From positions 1 to 28,613 of the forward strand of contig CAYRDC010000027.1 of assembly GCA_964422925.1 (NCBI GenBank): a DNA stretch of 28,613 nt. Direction: 5' to 3'. Every line of letters begins with the position of its first letter. Position 1 is the stretch's first letter. The position numbers were made by a program, and so were the translations under genes. Source of the DNA: CAYRDC01 sp964422925. Lineage in GTDB: Bacteria; Bacteroidota; Bacteroidia; Chitinophagales; S012-47. The notes beneath the pieces were generated by a model that saw only the letters and a program-made list of their open reading frames with translations, made no database searches and was not told the origin of the DNA. Positions 17,001 through 24,325 of this stretch are shown piece by piece.

Positions 17001-17848
17001 GGTCAATCATTGAAATTCCGCTTATTTTCAATAAGCAATTAATAGGATTTTTGGGGTTCGATGCGGTGCAGGAAGAAAAAACCTGGCCAAGACATATTGC
17101 CAGGCTGATGATCATGGCCGGGCAAAGCATTGTGAACGCCATGATGCGCGCTAAAGCGGAATTGTCGTTGCAAGAATCCAACCAGAAACTAAAAGAACTA
17201 TCCAGGCGTCTGGAAAGCATCCGCGAAGAAGAGAAAAAAGCCATTGCCCTGACCATTCACGATGAATTGGGACAATTGCTGACAGCCGTTAAGCTGGATC
17301 TTTTCTGGCTGCAAAACCAGTTGGAAAAAAACAATATATCTGAAACCCTGCGGCATAAATTGAATGAAGCTTTAGAGATTACCAATCAATCTCTTCTGTC
17401 GGTAAGGCGCATATCGCATGAATTAAGACCAACCATTTTGGATAATTTTGGACTGGAATCTTCATTGGAGTGGTTAATAAACAATTACCGGTCGCGCACC
17501 AACATAGAAATAATTTTTAACTCCAACATTAAAAATCAAGACATAAATCCGGAAGCGGCCAACACCATTTACAGAATCATTCAGGAAGCAATGAATAATA
17601 TAGTAAAACATGCTGAGGCAACCCATGCGGAAATTAATTTGTATGAAAGTGGAAAAAACCTGAAACTTGAAATCAACGATAACGGTAAAGGAATAACGAC
17701 AGAACAAATCGAACGGACAGCCGGGCTGGGCATATTCGGTATGCAGGAGAGATTAAGGGCCTGGGACGGTTCTTTCCAGATAAACGGAGTGAATAACAAA
17801 GGTACCTATATCGATATTACCATTCCGCTGAATAACATCAAGGGGTAG
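14063..17848 (+). CDS. REC-GAF/PAS hybrid histidine kinase, HisKA_3 type
   Basis: A 1261-residue cytosolic protein. It begins with a complete receiver domain: acidic pair Glu10/Asp11, phospho-site Asp55 in LVLMDIML, Thr83, and Lys105 in LVKPI. Sensor modules follow: GAF (about 140-290), GAF (315-475), PAS (485-605), PAS (612-730), PAS (735-860) and GAF (865-1040). The kinase core is HisKA_3 (NarX/LiaS type): IHDELGQLLTAVKLDL with phospho-His1066, RRISHELRPTILDNFGL, the N-box IIQEAMNNIVKHAEATHAEI, DNGKG and GLGIFGMQERLRAWDG. The first GAF carries Cys230-x2-Cys233-x6-Cys240 next to TYCLSTALKTG. HisKA_3 kinases normally act on NarL/LuxR-type regulators, and one starts 4 bp after this stop. The N-terminal receiver is probably fed by the upstream HisKA_2 kinase, whose gene overlaps this one by 4 bp. 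Confidence 0.9.
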   Translation: MNNNTILIVEDEGVASELIRRMLERNGYRIAGICREGETGIKQAKKAYPSLVLMDIMLAGKISGIEAADYIYKNLGIPVIYLTAHSDAATLRAALQTNPFGYLVKPIDEAKLIAAIAVALHKRQLEKRLKRLKDLLITLRKVESTIARESTDTGVVNEVVQRLVAKDSYKCAWISLLNNQKNVTYTTVNGFGDDFTPIQEKLDRGELTYCLSTALKTGDTTALNTSNENCSKCPLKDKYCKNGVLIGRLEYQNQLYGFLFTGLHEDSELTPEEEKLFAELASSISIALYRIVLEQAQERNTRALKALSDVNEAISKVNDEIQLIKKVCRIIVQSGYRFAWVGRIFNDEEGHMVKPLAWYGKGKEYINHLNLDIGDRTQKKGPAGRAFRTGKTQIVQSIRTDKSFARWRKAALEAGFRSGIAIPLRQGQINLGILIVYSGKEGEFDRDETRLLKQLASNLSYGIVNLRTRLEAAKVARALAESEARLKQATEVTHIGVWDWNIKNNYITYNNEWVAMLGFTLKDVPHNTNFWRSRLHPEDAERVLEKLDRHLKGITPVYRQEYRLRNRKGEWIWIRDHGRVIERTRGGKPLRAIGIHLDITEEKENELKLRKLSTAVEHSPAGVVITDADGNIEYVNPAFTQVTGYRLEEVYGKTLGILKSGLHDRKFYKNLWDTITTGKTWRGEICNLTKSGELIWESELITPIVNKDNQITAFLNVRLDITQRKLSESLLKESAKRLQEAQAIALLGNWTWDIQNDKLTWSEQVYRIFGKNPRHFTPTLDKFLKLVVEKDRPLVRKAIEQSLQQYKPHSVEYQAIKGNGKLIYLSAKFRVEQDNNGQPLKMFGTLQDITTRKKLELQLKEKLEFENLIARISNTFINLPANKIKDGIQRAIARLGKYAQADRCYIFEFKDNGRIIDNTFEWVAPGVEPAIDMNRNLQASDFTWLLEQLQLMKPVQIRSVADMPDELSGFRDFLMNQDIRSIIEIPLIFNKQLIGFLGFDAVQEEKTWPRHIARLMIMAGQSIVNAMMRAKAELSLQESNQKLKELSRRLESIREEEKKAIALTIHDELGQLLTAVKLDLFWLQNQLEKNNISETLRHKLNEALEITNQSLLSVRRISHELRPTILDNFGLESSLEWLINNYRSRTNIEIIFNSNIKNQDINPEAANTIYRIIQEAMNNIVKHAEATHAEINLYESGKNLKLEINDNGKGITTEQIERTAGLGIFGMQERLRAWDGSFQINGVNNKGTYIDITIPLNNIKG

Positions 17849-17851
17849 GTT

Positions 17852-18487
17852 ATGATCAGAGTTGCCATTTGTGATGATTTTAAAATAGTCAGGGAAGGGT
17901 TACGCCATATATTGGACGAAACCCATGATATAAAGGTAGTGGCTGAATTTGCTTCCGGGGAGGATTTGATTGAGCAGGCAAGAGATCTCAATATAGACGT
18001 GTTGTTGCTCGATATTTCCCTTCCGGGAAGAAGCGGCCTGGATACTTTAAAGGAAATGAAGGTTTACAAACCCAAACTTCCGGTGTTGATCCTGAGCATG
18101 TACCCGGAAGACCAGTATGCCATTCGCATGTTAAAAGCAGGCGCTTCAGGATATCTGCATAAAGACAGCGCCCCGGAAGTGCTGGTCCAAGCTATCAAAA
18201 ACGTGGTGACCGGCAAACCCTACTTCAGCGAAAACATTGCCCAATTATTGGTGAACCAAGCCACCAATAAAGGAGAAAAATTACCGCACGAGTTACTTTC
18301 AGACCGCGAATTTGAAGTAATGCTGCTAATCGGTAAAGGCCTCACTCCCACCGAAATTGCCAGCACGCTTTTCCTGAGTATAAAAACAGTAAGTACCTAC
18401 AGAACCCGGATACTTCATAAGATGAACATGAGCAGCAATGCCGAACTGATCAAGTACCTGATCTCCCACAACCTGATTACTACCTGA
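17852..18487 (+). CDS. NarL/LuxR-family response regulator (first paralogue)
   Basis: A 211-residue DNA-binding response regulator. The receiver domain (1-120) has Asp8/Asp9, phospho-acceptor Asp54 in VLLLDISLPG, Ser in ILSMYPEDQ and Lys in YLHKDSAP. The LuxR-type helix-turn-helix (about 145-207) reads LSDREFEVMLLIGKGLTPTE, then STLFLSIKTVSTYRTRIL. All phosphorylation residues are present. The gene starts 4 bp after the HisKA_3 kinase, so the three genes 10284-18487 form one operon and this is the likely cognate output. It is a clear paralogue of the regulator at 19239, sharing LSMYPEDQYA, MLKAGA, KDSAP and SIKTVSTYR. Target promoters cannot be seen. Confidence 0.93.
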   Translation: MIRVAICDDFKIVREGLRHILDETHDIKVVAEFASGEDLIEQARDLNIDVLLLDISLPGRSGLDTLKEMKVYKPKLPVLILSMYPEDQYAIRMLKAGASGYLHKDSAPEVLVQAIKNVVTGKPYFSENIAQLLVNQATNKGEKLPHELLSDREFEVMLLIGKGLTPTEIASTLFLSIKTVSTYRTRILHKMNMSSNAELIKYLISHNLITT

Positions 18488-18675
18488 CAAACCTTTCCGG
18501 AACATTCCTACAACAATAAGCGGCTTTCGCTGATTGTGCCGGAGTATCAATCAGGTTACTTTTGATGCATCAGTTCATTGCAGATTGTAATAACATTATT
18601 ACATAGGTGATTTCCCCCCAAAGAACCTGCAGATCAACCGGATGGCAACACCCTTACTGGCAGAAAAAATTACAG

Positions 18676-18743
18676 CCCGGGAATCTCATCAAAACGCATT
18701 ATCATTGGGTAGATTAATGGTTAACCGAGTTCCCGGGTTTTTT
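18676..18743 (+). ncRNA. RNA-like element A: GGGTAGATTAAT inside a CCCGGG stem, T-run end
   Basis: CCCGGGAA (18676-18683) can pair with TTCCCGGG (18730-18737) around a 46-nt loop that contains GGGTAGATTAAT (18707-18718); six T follow. It lies about 190 bp after the response regulator stop. An element with the same order of parts follows the paralogous regulator (20013-20077). It could be a terminator with a conserved loop, a 3' UTR regulatory element, or the 3' end of a small RNA. The arms contain the self-complementary CCCGGG, so other pairings are possible. Confidence 0.45.
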
Positions 18744-18951
18744 CTGTTTTTTTAAAACCTGTCTCAGATTTCTCCGACAACATTAAACAAACATGTCCTA
18801 TTGACCTGGCCATGGAACGGCCTGTAGCTTTGTTGTTGTTCGCAGGCAGTTCTTTCATGTTCGGCTTTTGTACAGGTAACATCTCAAAAGGGTAGAACAA
18901 TACCCCCCAGTGAAAAATGATTAACCGCCCTTTGGGATGCAAGAGGCAACA

Positions 18952-19005
18952 CCCCGGGTTTTTTTTGACAGACATAAAAAAATCTGTCATGACCCGGGGT
19001 TTTTT
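18952..19005 (+). terminator. Compound inverted repeat ending in a T-run (element B)
   Basis: CCCCGGG (18952-18958) and CCCGGGG (18993-18999) form outer arms. TGACAGA (18966-18972) and TCTGTCA (18983-18989) form inner arms around a CATAAAAAAA loop. Six T follow (19000-19005). About 50 bp upstream GGGTAGAACAAT (18890-18901) resembles the GGGTAGATTAAT of the flanking elements, so this may be a diverged or rearranged third member. Confidence 0.5.
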
Positions 19006-19238
19006 GTAGTAAAAATAATTTAAACAAAAATGATGAAGTTTTCAGAATATTCCTACATATTAATCTCTAAATTCTTACAAATGGAGTTGTTTCCTATTGA
19101 TATCATTGCCTTTGAAAAAAAATCCGGATATTTTGGGAAAAGATTTATTTTCCCTTTTACCGGATTTCCGGTATCAATTTTACGCCTCGCTTTTGTACTC
19201 CCCCCTGTAGATAACCATTCCTGGCTAAAAGAAGCGGT

Positions 19239-19889
19239 ATGCAAAAGATCAGAGTGATATTGTGTGACGATCACGCGATTGTCCGGGTGGGAATAAAACA
19301 AATCATTGACAATGAGGATGATATGCAAGTAATTGCTGAATTTGAAACAGGAGAAGATTTGCTAAATGCTTCCAAAAAATTGAAGGGAGATGTGGTATTG
19401 CTGGACATCAGTTTACCGGGTAAAAGCGGGGTTGATATTTTAAAATTACTTATATCTAATGATTTTCATATTCCGGTTATTATGCTTAGCATGTACCCTG
19501 AAGATCAATATGCTTTGCAAATGCTGAAAGCAGGGGCAGCCGGTTACCTGAATAAGGACAGCGCTCCGGATATCCTGCTGGGCGCCATACGCACGGTGGC
19601 TGCCGGTAAATCTTATTTCAGTGCTGCCATAACACAAAAACTATTGGAGGAAAAGGAAAAAGATAAAAACAAGCTTCCGCATGAAAAACTTTCTTTCAGG
19701 GAACGGGAAGTTCTGGATTTGATCGGCCGGGGAAAATCGCCCTCCGAAATAGCCCATGAACTTGGCCTCAGTATAAAAACCGTAAGCACTTACCGGTCGC
19801 GTATCCTGGAAAAAATGGAATTGGAATCGAATGCCGACCTGATAAAATACCTGGTAGAGCATCATTTACTGGATGAATCTTCTATGTAA
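19239..19889 (+). CDS. NarL/LuxR-family response regulator (second paralogue)
   Basis: A 216-residue regulator with a receiver domain (Asp10/Asp11, phospho-site Asp56 in VVLLDISLPG, Lys in YLNKDSAP) and a C-terminal LuxR-type helix-turn-helix (about 150-210: LSFREREVLDLIGRGKSPSE, then SIKTVSTYRSRILEKM). It is strongly similar along its whole length to the regulator at 17852, differing mainly in the linker and the last residues. A tandem duplication is the simplest explanation. It is separated from the kinases by 750 bp including T-run hairpins, so it is probably transcribed separately, yet it could still receive phosphate from the HisKA_3 kinase. It is followed by an element similar to the one after the first regulator. 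Confidence 0.93.
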   Translation: MQKIRVILCDDHAIVRVGIKQIIDNEDDMQVIAEFETGEDLLNASKKLKGDVVLLDISLPGKSGVDILKLLISNDFHIPVIMLSMYPEDQYALQMLKAGAAGYLNKDSAPDILLGAIRTVAAGKSYFSAAITQKLLEEKEKDKNKLPHEKLSFREREVLDLIGRGKSPSEIAHELGLSIKTVSTYRSRILEKMELESNADLIKYLVEHHLLDESSM

Positions 19890-20012
19890 GATATATCTTA
19901 CAAATAATTCGGTATCATCTTACGCGCAATTCAAATCTATTTCAATACATTTAACGTTAAAGCCTGTAACGGTTCAATCGGGCTATATCAGTTCTTTTCA
20001 AACTAACGATTT

Positions 20013-20077
20013 AACCCCCCTGGGATGTTCTTTCAATTAAAGGGTAGATTAATTGCTTTATACGTCCCGGGGTTTTT
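20013..20077 (+). ncRNA. RNA-like element C: GGGTAGATTAAT inside a CCC-GGGA stem, T-run end
   Basis: AACCCCCCTGGGA (20013-20025) can pair, with a small bulge, with TCCCGGGG plus the following TT (20065-20074). The enclosed loop contains GGGTAGATTAAT (20042-20053). The distance from this motif to TCCCGGG is 11 nt here and 12 nt in element A. Five T follow. It lies about 125 bp after the second regulator. The 12-mer is identical in both elements while the surrounding loop differs, which suggests the motif itself is conserved. The gap 19890-20201 contains no gene. Confidence 0.45.
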
Positions 20078-20095
20078 AAAAAAAAATCGTGGCAA

Positions 20096-20121
20096 GGGCA
20101 TCTGTTTAGATGCCCTTTTTT
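20096..20121 (+). terminator. Strong intrinsic terminator
   Basis: GGGCATCT (20096-20103) and AGATGCCC (20108-20115) form a perfect 8-bp stem with a GTTT loop, extended by AA/TT, followed by six T. It backs up the T-run of element C and isolates the signalling cluster from the OmpA-family gene. Confidence 0.85.
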
Positions 20122-20201
20122 ATTTCGCTCCCTTCCGTTTTCTCCCGCTATATATGTTTTCCCGAATTTTGGCCGTTAAAGGTTGGAGTATATAGCATTT
20201 T

Positions 20202-22511
20202 ATGAAAAGTCTGTTTTTCTTTTGTATTCTTCTCGTTTCATTTGTCATCGGATTTGCCCAGGAAGTACAATGGGCCGATGAATTGTTAAGATATTCTTCT
20301 CAATATGGTCCAAAGGGTTATTCAGCCAAACAGGTTTTGGGCAAGCCCAATAAACTGCCGGATTACGGGCCAAGCCCTGTGGCATGGGCTCCTGCCCGGG
20401 AAGATAACCGGGTGGATGATTATGTGCGCGTAAAATACCGGACTGCCCAGCATGTTCAGCAAATTGCCATAGCCGAAAACCTGAATCCCGGAGCCGTTTA
20501 TAAAATATACCTGTACGACACAAAAGGGCGTCAGCACAAAGTGTATGAGAATACGGATATGATCGTTCCCCTTACGCCTGGCGGACGCATGTTTCATATT
20601 TTCATTCCACGGACAGAGTACCTGGTAAATGAATTAAAGCTGGTGCTTCGAACAAGCGCTATTCCGGGTATGAACCAAATAGATGCCATCGGCATCGCAG
20701 ACAGCAAAATCCCGGTAGAAGCTTCTATTCATACGGTTGAGCTCATACATTATGAAGGGGAAGCGGAGAACTTGGGCAGTGGGGTAAATTCCATATATGA
20801 TGAAATGCTTCCCATAATATCTCCTGACGGGCAAACCCTGTATTTTGCCCGGAAACTGCATCCTCAGAATTTCGGAGAAGCAAAGGCAGATGATATCTGG
20901 TATGCTGAGATGAGGCCTGACAGCACCTGGGGGCCGGCTAAACATCTGGGTGAACCATTAAACAATGAATATCATAACTATGTTGCGGCAGTATCGCCAG
21001 ATGGCAATACGCTGGTCCTGGCCAATGAATATACCCGGCTGGGCGTGCCTGCTCAGGGAGTATCCATATCCCAAAAAAAGAATGGCATTTGGTCCAAACC
21101 CAGAAATCTACGCATCAAGGGATTTTACAACCTGAATGATTTCAGCTGTTACCATATGGGGGTGGATGGCGATATACTCCTGATGGCTATCGAGCGTCAT
21201 GATTCCTATGGAGACATGGACCTCTATGTCAGCTTTAAGGAAGAAGGCCTGAACTGGTCGGAGCCGTTGAATCTTGGCCCGCAAATCAATACGGCCGGCA
21301 CGGAGGGCAGCGTTTTCCTGGCAGCCGACAACAAAACCATTTATTTTTCTTCGGACGGCTACAGCGGATATGGCTCGTTCGATATGTACATGAGCCGGAG
21401 ATTGGACGATACCTGGACCCACTGGACAGAACCTGTAAACCTTGGCCCTAAAATAAACAGCCGCTGGCGTGACTTTTATTATACCATTCCGGCTTCAGGA
21501 GATTATGCCTACTTCTCTTCCGATAAAGGTTCTTTCGGTAAATCGGATCTATACCGTATCAAATTGCCCAGGGAACTCAGGCCATTGCCGGTAACGCTGG
21601 TTGAAACCAAAGTGGTGGATGCCCTGACCCGGGAACCGCTGGAAATCGATGTACATTTCAGGGGCACCCTGGGCAACCGGCCGTTCGAACGGGATGTACA
21701 GCTGGAAAACGGGGAAACCAAATTCATCATACCAAAGGAAGCAGAACTGATCGCTGAAATCGACATACCGGGTTATTTTCCTATTCGTAAAAATTTAAGC
21801 CCGGTGGATAAAGATGAACTGCAATTCCTCGACTATGCTGAAGATGACATTGCCACTGAGCTGGAGCTGGAACTGAGGCTTCAGATGAGAGACTCGCTCA
21901 AACATTTTATCGAATTGGAGCTTGAGAAAAAGTCGCCAGAGCAAATCAGAAATGAACAGGGCATTTCCAACCATAGCCCCGACAGCCTGATTGCGGCAGT
22001 TCTTGCCGGTAAACCTTCTGCCGGTGCAAACCGGGATTCCCTGAAAAATGTCCTGGAACCGGTTGTGGAACAGGCGCTGATTGACGAATTGCTGGACGAT
22101 ATAGAAAAGAAAGATGAATACGTGGAGATGTCCGAGGATATTGAGGCCATTCCTATCCGGGAAGGCCAAATAATTCGGATGGACAATATATATTTTGATG
22201 CCAATAAATGGTATTTACGGCCGGAATCACATGAAGAGCTTGACCGGGTGGTTCAATTTCTAAAAGATAACCCGAATGTATTCGTTGAGGTTGGAGGGCA
22301 TACGAATGGATTACCCAGCACAGATTTTTGCAATACGCTGTCGGAGAACCGGGCAAAAAGAGTTGCCAGGTATTTGATAGAACATGGTATTGAACCTGAG
22401 CGTGTCACTTGGAAAGGCTACGGAAAAACCAGGCCCATTGCAGACAACAGCACCCTGGCTGGTCGGAAAAAGAATCAGCGCGTAGAGCTGAAAATCACTA
22501 AAGTAGAATGA
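20202..22511 (+). CDS. PD40-repeat / OmpA-family outer membrane-associated protein
   Basis: A 769-residue exported protein. The signal peptide MKSLFFFCILLVSFVIGFA is cleaved before QE. Domains in order: a discoidin-like N-terminal beta domain (about 25-165; SPVAWAPAREDNRVDDYVRV, IAIAENLNPGAVYKIYLYD); PD40/TolB-type repeats (about 195-460; MLPIISPDGQTLYFAR, AAVSPDGNTLVLAN, TIYFSSDGYSGYGSFDMY); a carboxypeptidase-regulatory-like beta domain (about 470-555; VVDALTREPLEIDV); a charged helical linker; and a C-terminal OmpA peptidoglycan-binding domain (about 650-769; NIYFDANKWYLRPES, GHTNG, LSENRAKRVARYL, GYGKTRPIADN, KKNQRVEL). The canonical TD is TN here (Asn702), a form I recall from other Bacteroidetes PD40-OmpA proteins; Arg717 is kept. 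It probably tethers the outer membrane to peptidoglycan. It is a single-gene unit after a strong terminator. Confidence 0.9.
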   Translation: MKSLFFFCILLVSFVIGFAQEVQWADELLRYSSQYGPKGYSAKQVLGKPNKLPDYGPSPVAWAPAREDNRVDDYVRVKYRTAQHVQQIAIAENLNPGAVYKIYLYDTKGRQHKVYENTDMIVPLTPGGRMFHIFIPRTEYLVNELKLVLRTSAIPGMNQIDAIGIADSKIPVEASIHTVELIHYEGEAENLGSGVNSIYDEMLPIISPDGQTLYFARKLHPQNFGEAKADDIWYAEMRPDSTWGPAKHLGEPLNNEYHNYVAAVSPDGNTLVLANEYTRLGVPAQGVSISQKKNGIWSKPRNLRIKGFYNLNDFSCYHMGVDGDILLMAIERHDSYGDMDLYVSFKEEGLNWSEPLNLGPQINTAGTEGSVFLAADNKTIYFSSDGYSGYGSFDMYMSRRLDDTWTHWTEPVNLGPKINSRWRDFYYTIPASGDYAYFSSDKGSFGKSDLYRIKLPRELRPLPVTLVETKVVDALTREPLEIDVHFRGTLGNRPFERDVQLENGETKFIIPKEAELIAEIDIPGYFPIRKNLSPVDKDELQFLDYAEDDIATELELELRLQMRDSLKHFIELELEKKSPEQIRNEQGISNHSPDSLIAAVLAGKPSAGANRDSLKNVLEPVVEQALIDELLDDIEKKDEYVEMSEDIEAIPIREGQIIRMDNIYFDANKWYLRPESHEELDRVVQFLKDNPNVFVEVGGHTNGLPSTDFCNTLSENRAKRVARYLIEHGIEPERVTWKGYGKTRPIADNSTLAGRKKNQRVELKITKVE

Positions 22512-22636
22512 TTGTCATTTTTTGCGCCTCCAAACCAAGAAAAAACCTTGCATATTTGGTACATACTATTGATTTTCTGCTATTTAGCCCAATGACAATC
22601 AAACTTTTCCTTACCGGTTCATAAACTGAATATTAT

Positions 22637-22644
22637 TACATTTG
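22637..22644 (+). promoter_or_regulatory. -7 box TACATTTG
   Basis: TACATTTG matches TAnnTTTG exactly and ends 16 bp before the ATG at 22661, implying a very short leader. The -33 element is not clear. Confidence 0.5.
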
Positions 22645-22660
22645 AAGGAAACTAGTACTG

Positions 22661-24187
22661 ATGTCCCGCGGTGGAAAGGATGATTTGCACACCCTGGTCC
22701 AATCTCTCACTAAAGCGGAAAAACGATTGGTGAAGCTCCGCCTGACACATTCCCCCCAGGCGGTTAACAGCAATCTACAACCCCTTTTCAGCTATCTCTG
22801 CCGGATAAATAATTATGATGACAATAAGCTGAAAAAACAATTCTCCGGAAAGCGTTTTATTAAACATCTTTCAAGCACAAAATTCAAGCTTATGGAGATT
22901 ATCCTGCAGGTCTTAAGCCAGCAGCGAATGTACCAGAATGATCAAAGAAATTCCGCACAAATCATGGCCGCTGAGATATTGATAAGCAAGGGTTTGGAGC
23001 GCCCGGCAAACAAACTGCTTCAGAGAACTTACAAGAAAGCCTCTGAACGCCAGGATTATCTCATAATGGCTCAAACCGCTCAATTGCAAAGACAACTAAT
23101 TTGTCAGATTGAACAGAAAAAAGGGGTTTTTGAGAAAATTTCCAGTTTAAACCAGCAAGAAGCCGGAGCATTGCAATGGTATACTTTACAGTCTGAATGG
23201 CGTATATTTTACAATGAGTTGGAAAGCCGGATCATGATTAATTTTCGTTTCCGGGATGATACGGTAATAAAACATTATTTAAAACATTTAGACAGCCTGA
23301 TTAAAAAAACAGGGAAACAACCTGAATCCGCGTTTGTTCAAATTTTAATACCTGCTGTCAAAGGATTGATCTTCCAGGCCCAGGGGCTGCATAAGGAAGC
23401 GGCAAAATTTTTTGTCCAAAGCCTGAATCTTTGGAGAAAATATCATACTCGAATAAATCTGCCTGATGTGCTGATTTTCAAGATACTTTTCCATTTGGCA
23501 GAGAACCGGTTTTATTCAGGCAGTCCACTGCTACCCCAAGAGAAGCGGGCTTTGGATGAGTTGGAAAATATGGTCGAACAAAGTTCACAAGAATCAATTG
23601 CGTACCTCATATTATCTAAATTGACCCATTATGTAGCTTCCGCACAATTTGACAAGGCTGATTTAATCCGAAACGATTACCGTAGAAATACAACCAGCCA
23701 ATGGGGATTTTACTATCGTATGCGATTTTTTTATCTGATGGTATTGCGGTATTTATTTGCCGGTGATTATGGGAATGGCTTATACTGGCTCAATGAAATC
23801 AGGCAAATGCCAAGATCAGATTTCGGGATTGACATCCGGAACTCTATACGTTTACTGGAACTGATTTTTCATTATGAGTTGGACAATCTGGATACCATCA
23901 ATTACCTGTTACGTTCCGTTTCAAGGAAGTTATACCCCTATAAAAACCAGTACCTTTTCGAATCCATATGCTATCATTTTCTGCGAGACCTTATCCGTAC
24001 CATTGGTAGTGGACAGCTTCCATACCTCCTCGCCAATTCATGCTATCAAATGGAAGAACTGGCTGCCCGGCAGCCAAATCAGCCAATAGGGTTTGAAGAA
24101 ATCCTGTTATGGTTGCAAAGTAAGGTGAATAATATTCCTATCTCCCGGATTCACAGAGCTCATTTCGGATTAAATAACAAAGGTTAA
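22661..24187 (+). CDS. Large helical protein of unknown function
   Basis: A 508-residue soluble protein with no signal peptide, membrane helix or catalytic motif that I recognise. The N-terminus (LHTLVQSLTKAEKRLVKLRL) and the long run of amphipathic helices suggest an all-alpha, TPR-like solenoid: KFKLMEIILQVLSQQR, AEILISKGLERPANKLLQ, GLIFQAQGLHKEAAKFFVQS, VASAQFDKADLIRNDYRR, FYLMVLRYLFAGDYGNGLYW. I recall proteins with a similar LxKAEKRxxKL start as conserved hypotheticals in Bacteroidetes. Such proteins are usually scaffolds. It has its own promoter-like box and a hairpin after the stop, so it is probably monocistronic. Confidence 0.8.
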   Translation: MSRGGKDDLHTLVQSLTKAEKRLVKLRLTHSPQAVNSNLQPLFSYLCRINNYDDNKLKKQFSGKRFIKHLSSTKFKLMEIILQVLSQQRMYQNDQRNSAQIMAAEILISKGLERPANKLLQRTYKKASERQDYLIMAQTAQLQRQLICQIEQKKGVFEKISSLNQQEAGALQWYTLQSEWRIFYNELESRIMINFRFRDDTVIKHYLKHLDSLIKKTGKQPESAFVQILIPAVKGLIFQAQGLHKEAAKFFVQSLNLWRKYHTRINLPDVLIFKILFHLAENRFYSGSPLLPQEKRALDELENMVEQSSQESIAYLILSKLTHYVASAQFDKADLIRNDYRRNTTSQWGFYYRMRFFYLMVLRYLFAGDYGNGLYWLNEIRQMPRSDFGIDIRNSIRLLELIFHYELDNLDTINYLLRSVSRKLYPYKNQYLFESICYHFLRDLIRTIGSGQLPYLLANSCYQMEELAARQPNQPIGFEEILLWLQSKVNNIPISRIHRAHFGLNNKG

Positions 24188-24251
24188 GATTATTGATAAC
24201 CTTGGCCATAAATCGCAAACCGATTAAATTGCTTAAATTGGAACTTTGAAG

Positions 24252-24278
24252 CAACCATATTCCCGGTATGGTTGTTTA
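24252..24278 (+). terminator. Hairpin with short T-run between unknown gene and egtB
   Basis: CAACCATA (24252-24259) and TATGGTTG (24267-24274) form a perfect 8-bp stem around TTCCCGG, followed by TTTAAT. It covers the first possible ATG of the egtB frame at 24272, which supports the internal start at 24326. Confidence 0.55.
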
Positions 24279-24325
24279 ATTCAGAAGTATATGTTCGCAA
24301 CATAAATTGGAATACAGTTATTTGT

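Larger units (their letters stand above)
18488..19238. other. 750-bp intergenic region between the two response regulators
   Basis: No solid gene is seen. A 75-residue plus-strand frame at 19030-19257 overlaps the next gene and has no recognisable feature. The region holds the element at 18676-18743, a second GGGTAGA-containing segment near 18890, and a long compound inverted repeat with a T-run at 18952-19005. The regulator at 19239 therefore probably has its own promoter after 19005. Confidence 0.45.

Noticed and set aside
19030..19257. 75-codon plus-strand frame upstream of the second response regulator
   Set aside because: It overlaps the regulator start, lacks family features, and could only be a leader peptide by speculation.
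24272..24325. Upstream start for EgtB at 24272
   Set aside because: The ATG lies inside a perfect hairpin and would add 18 residues without family similarity.
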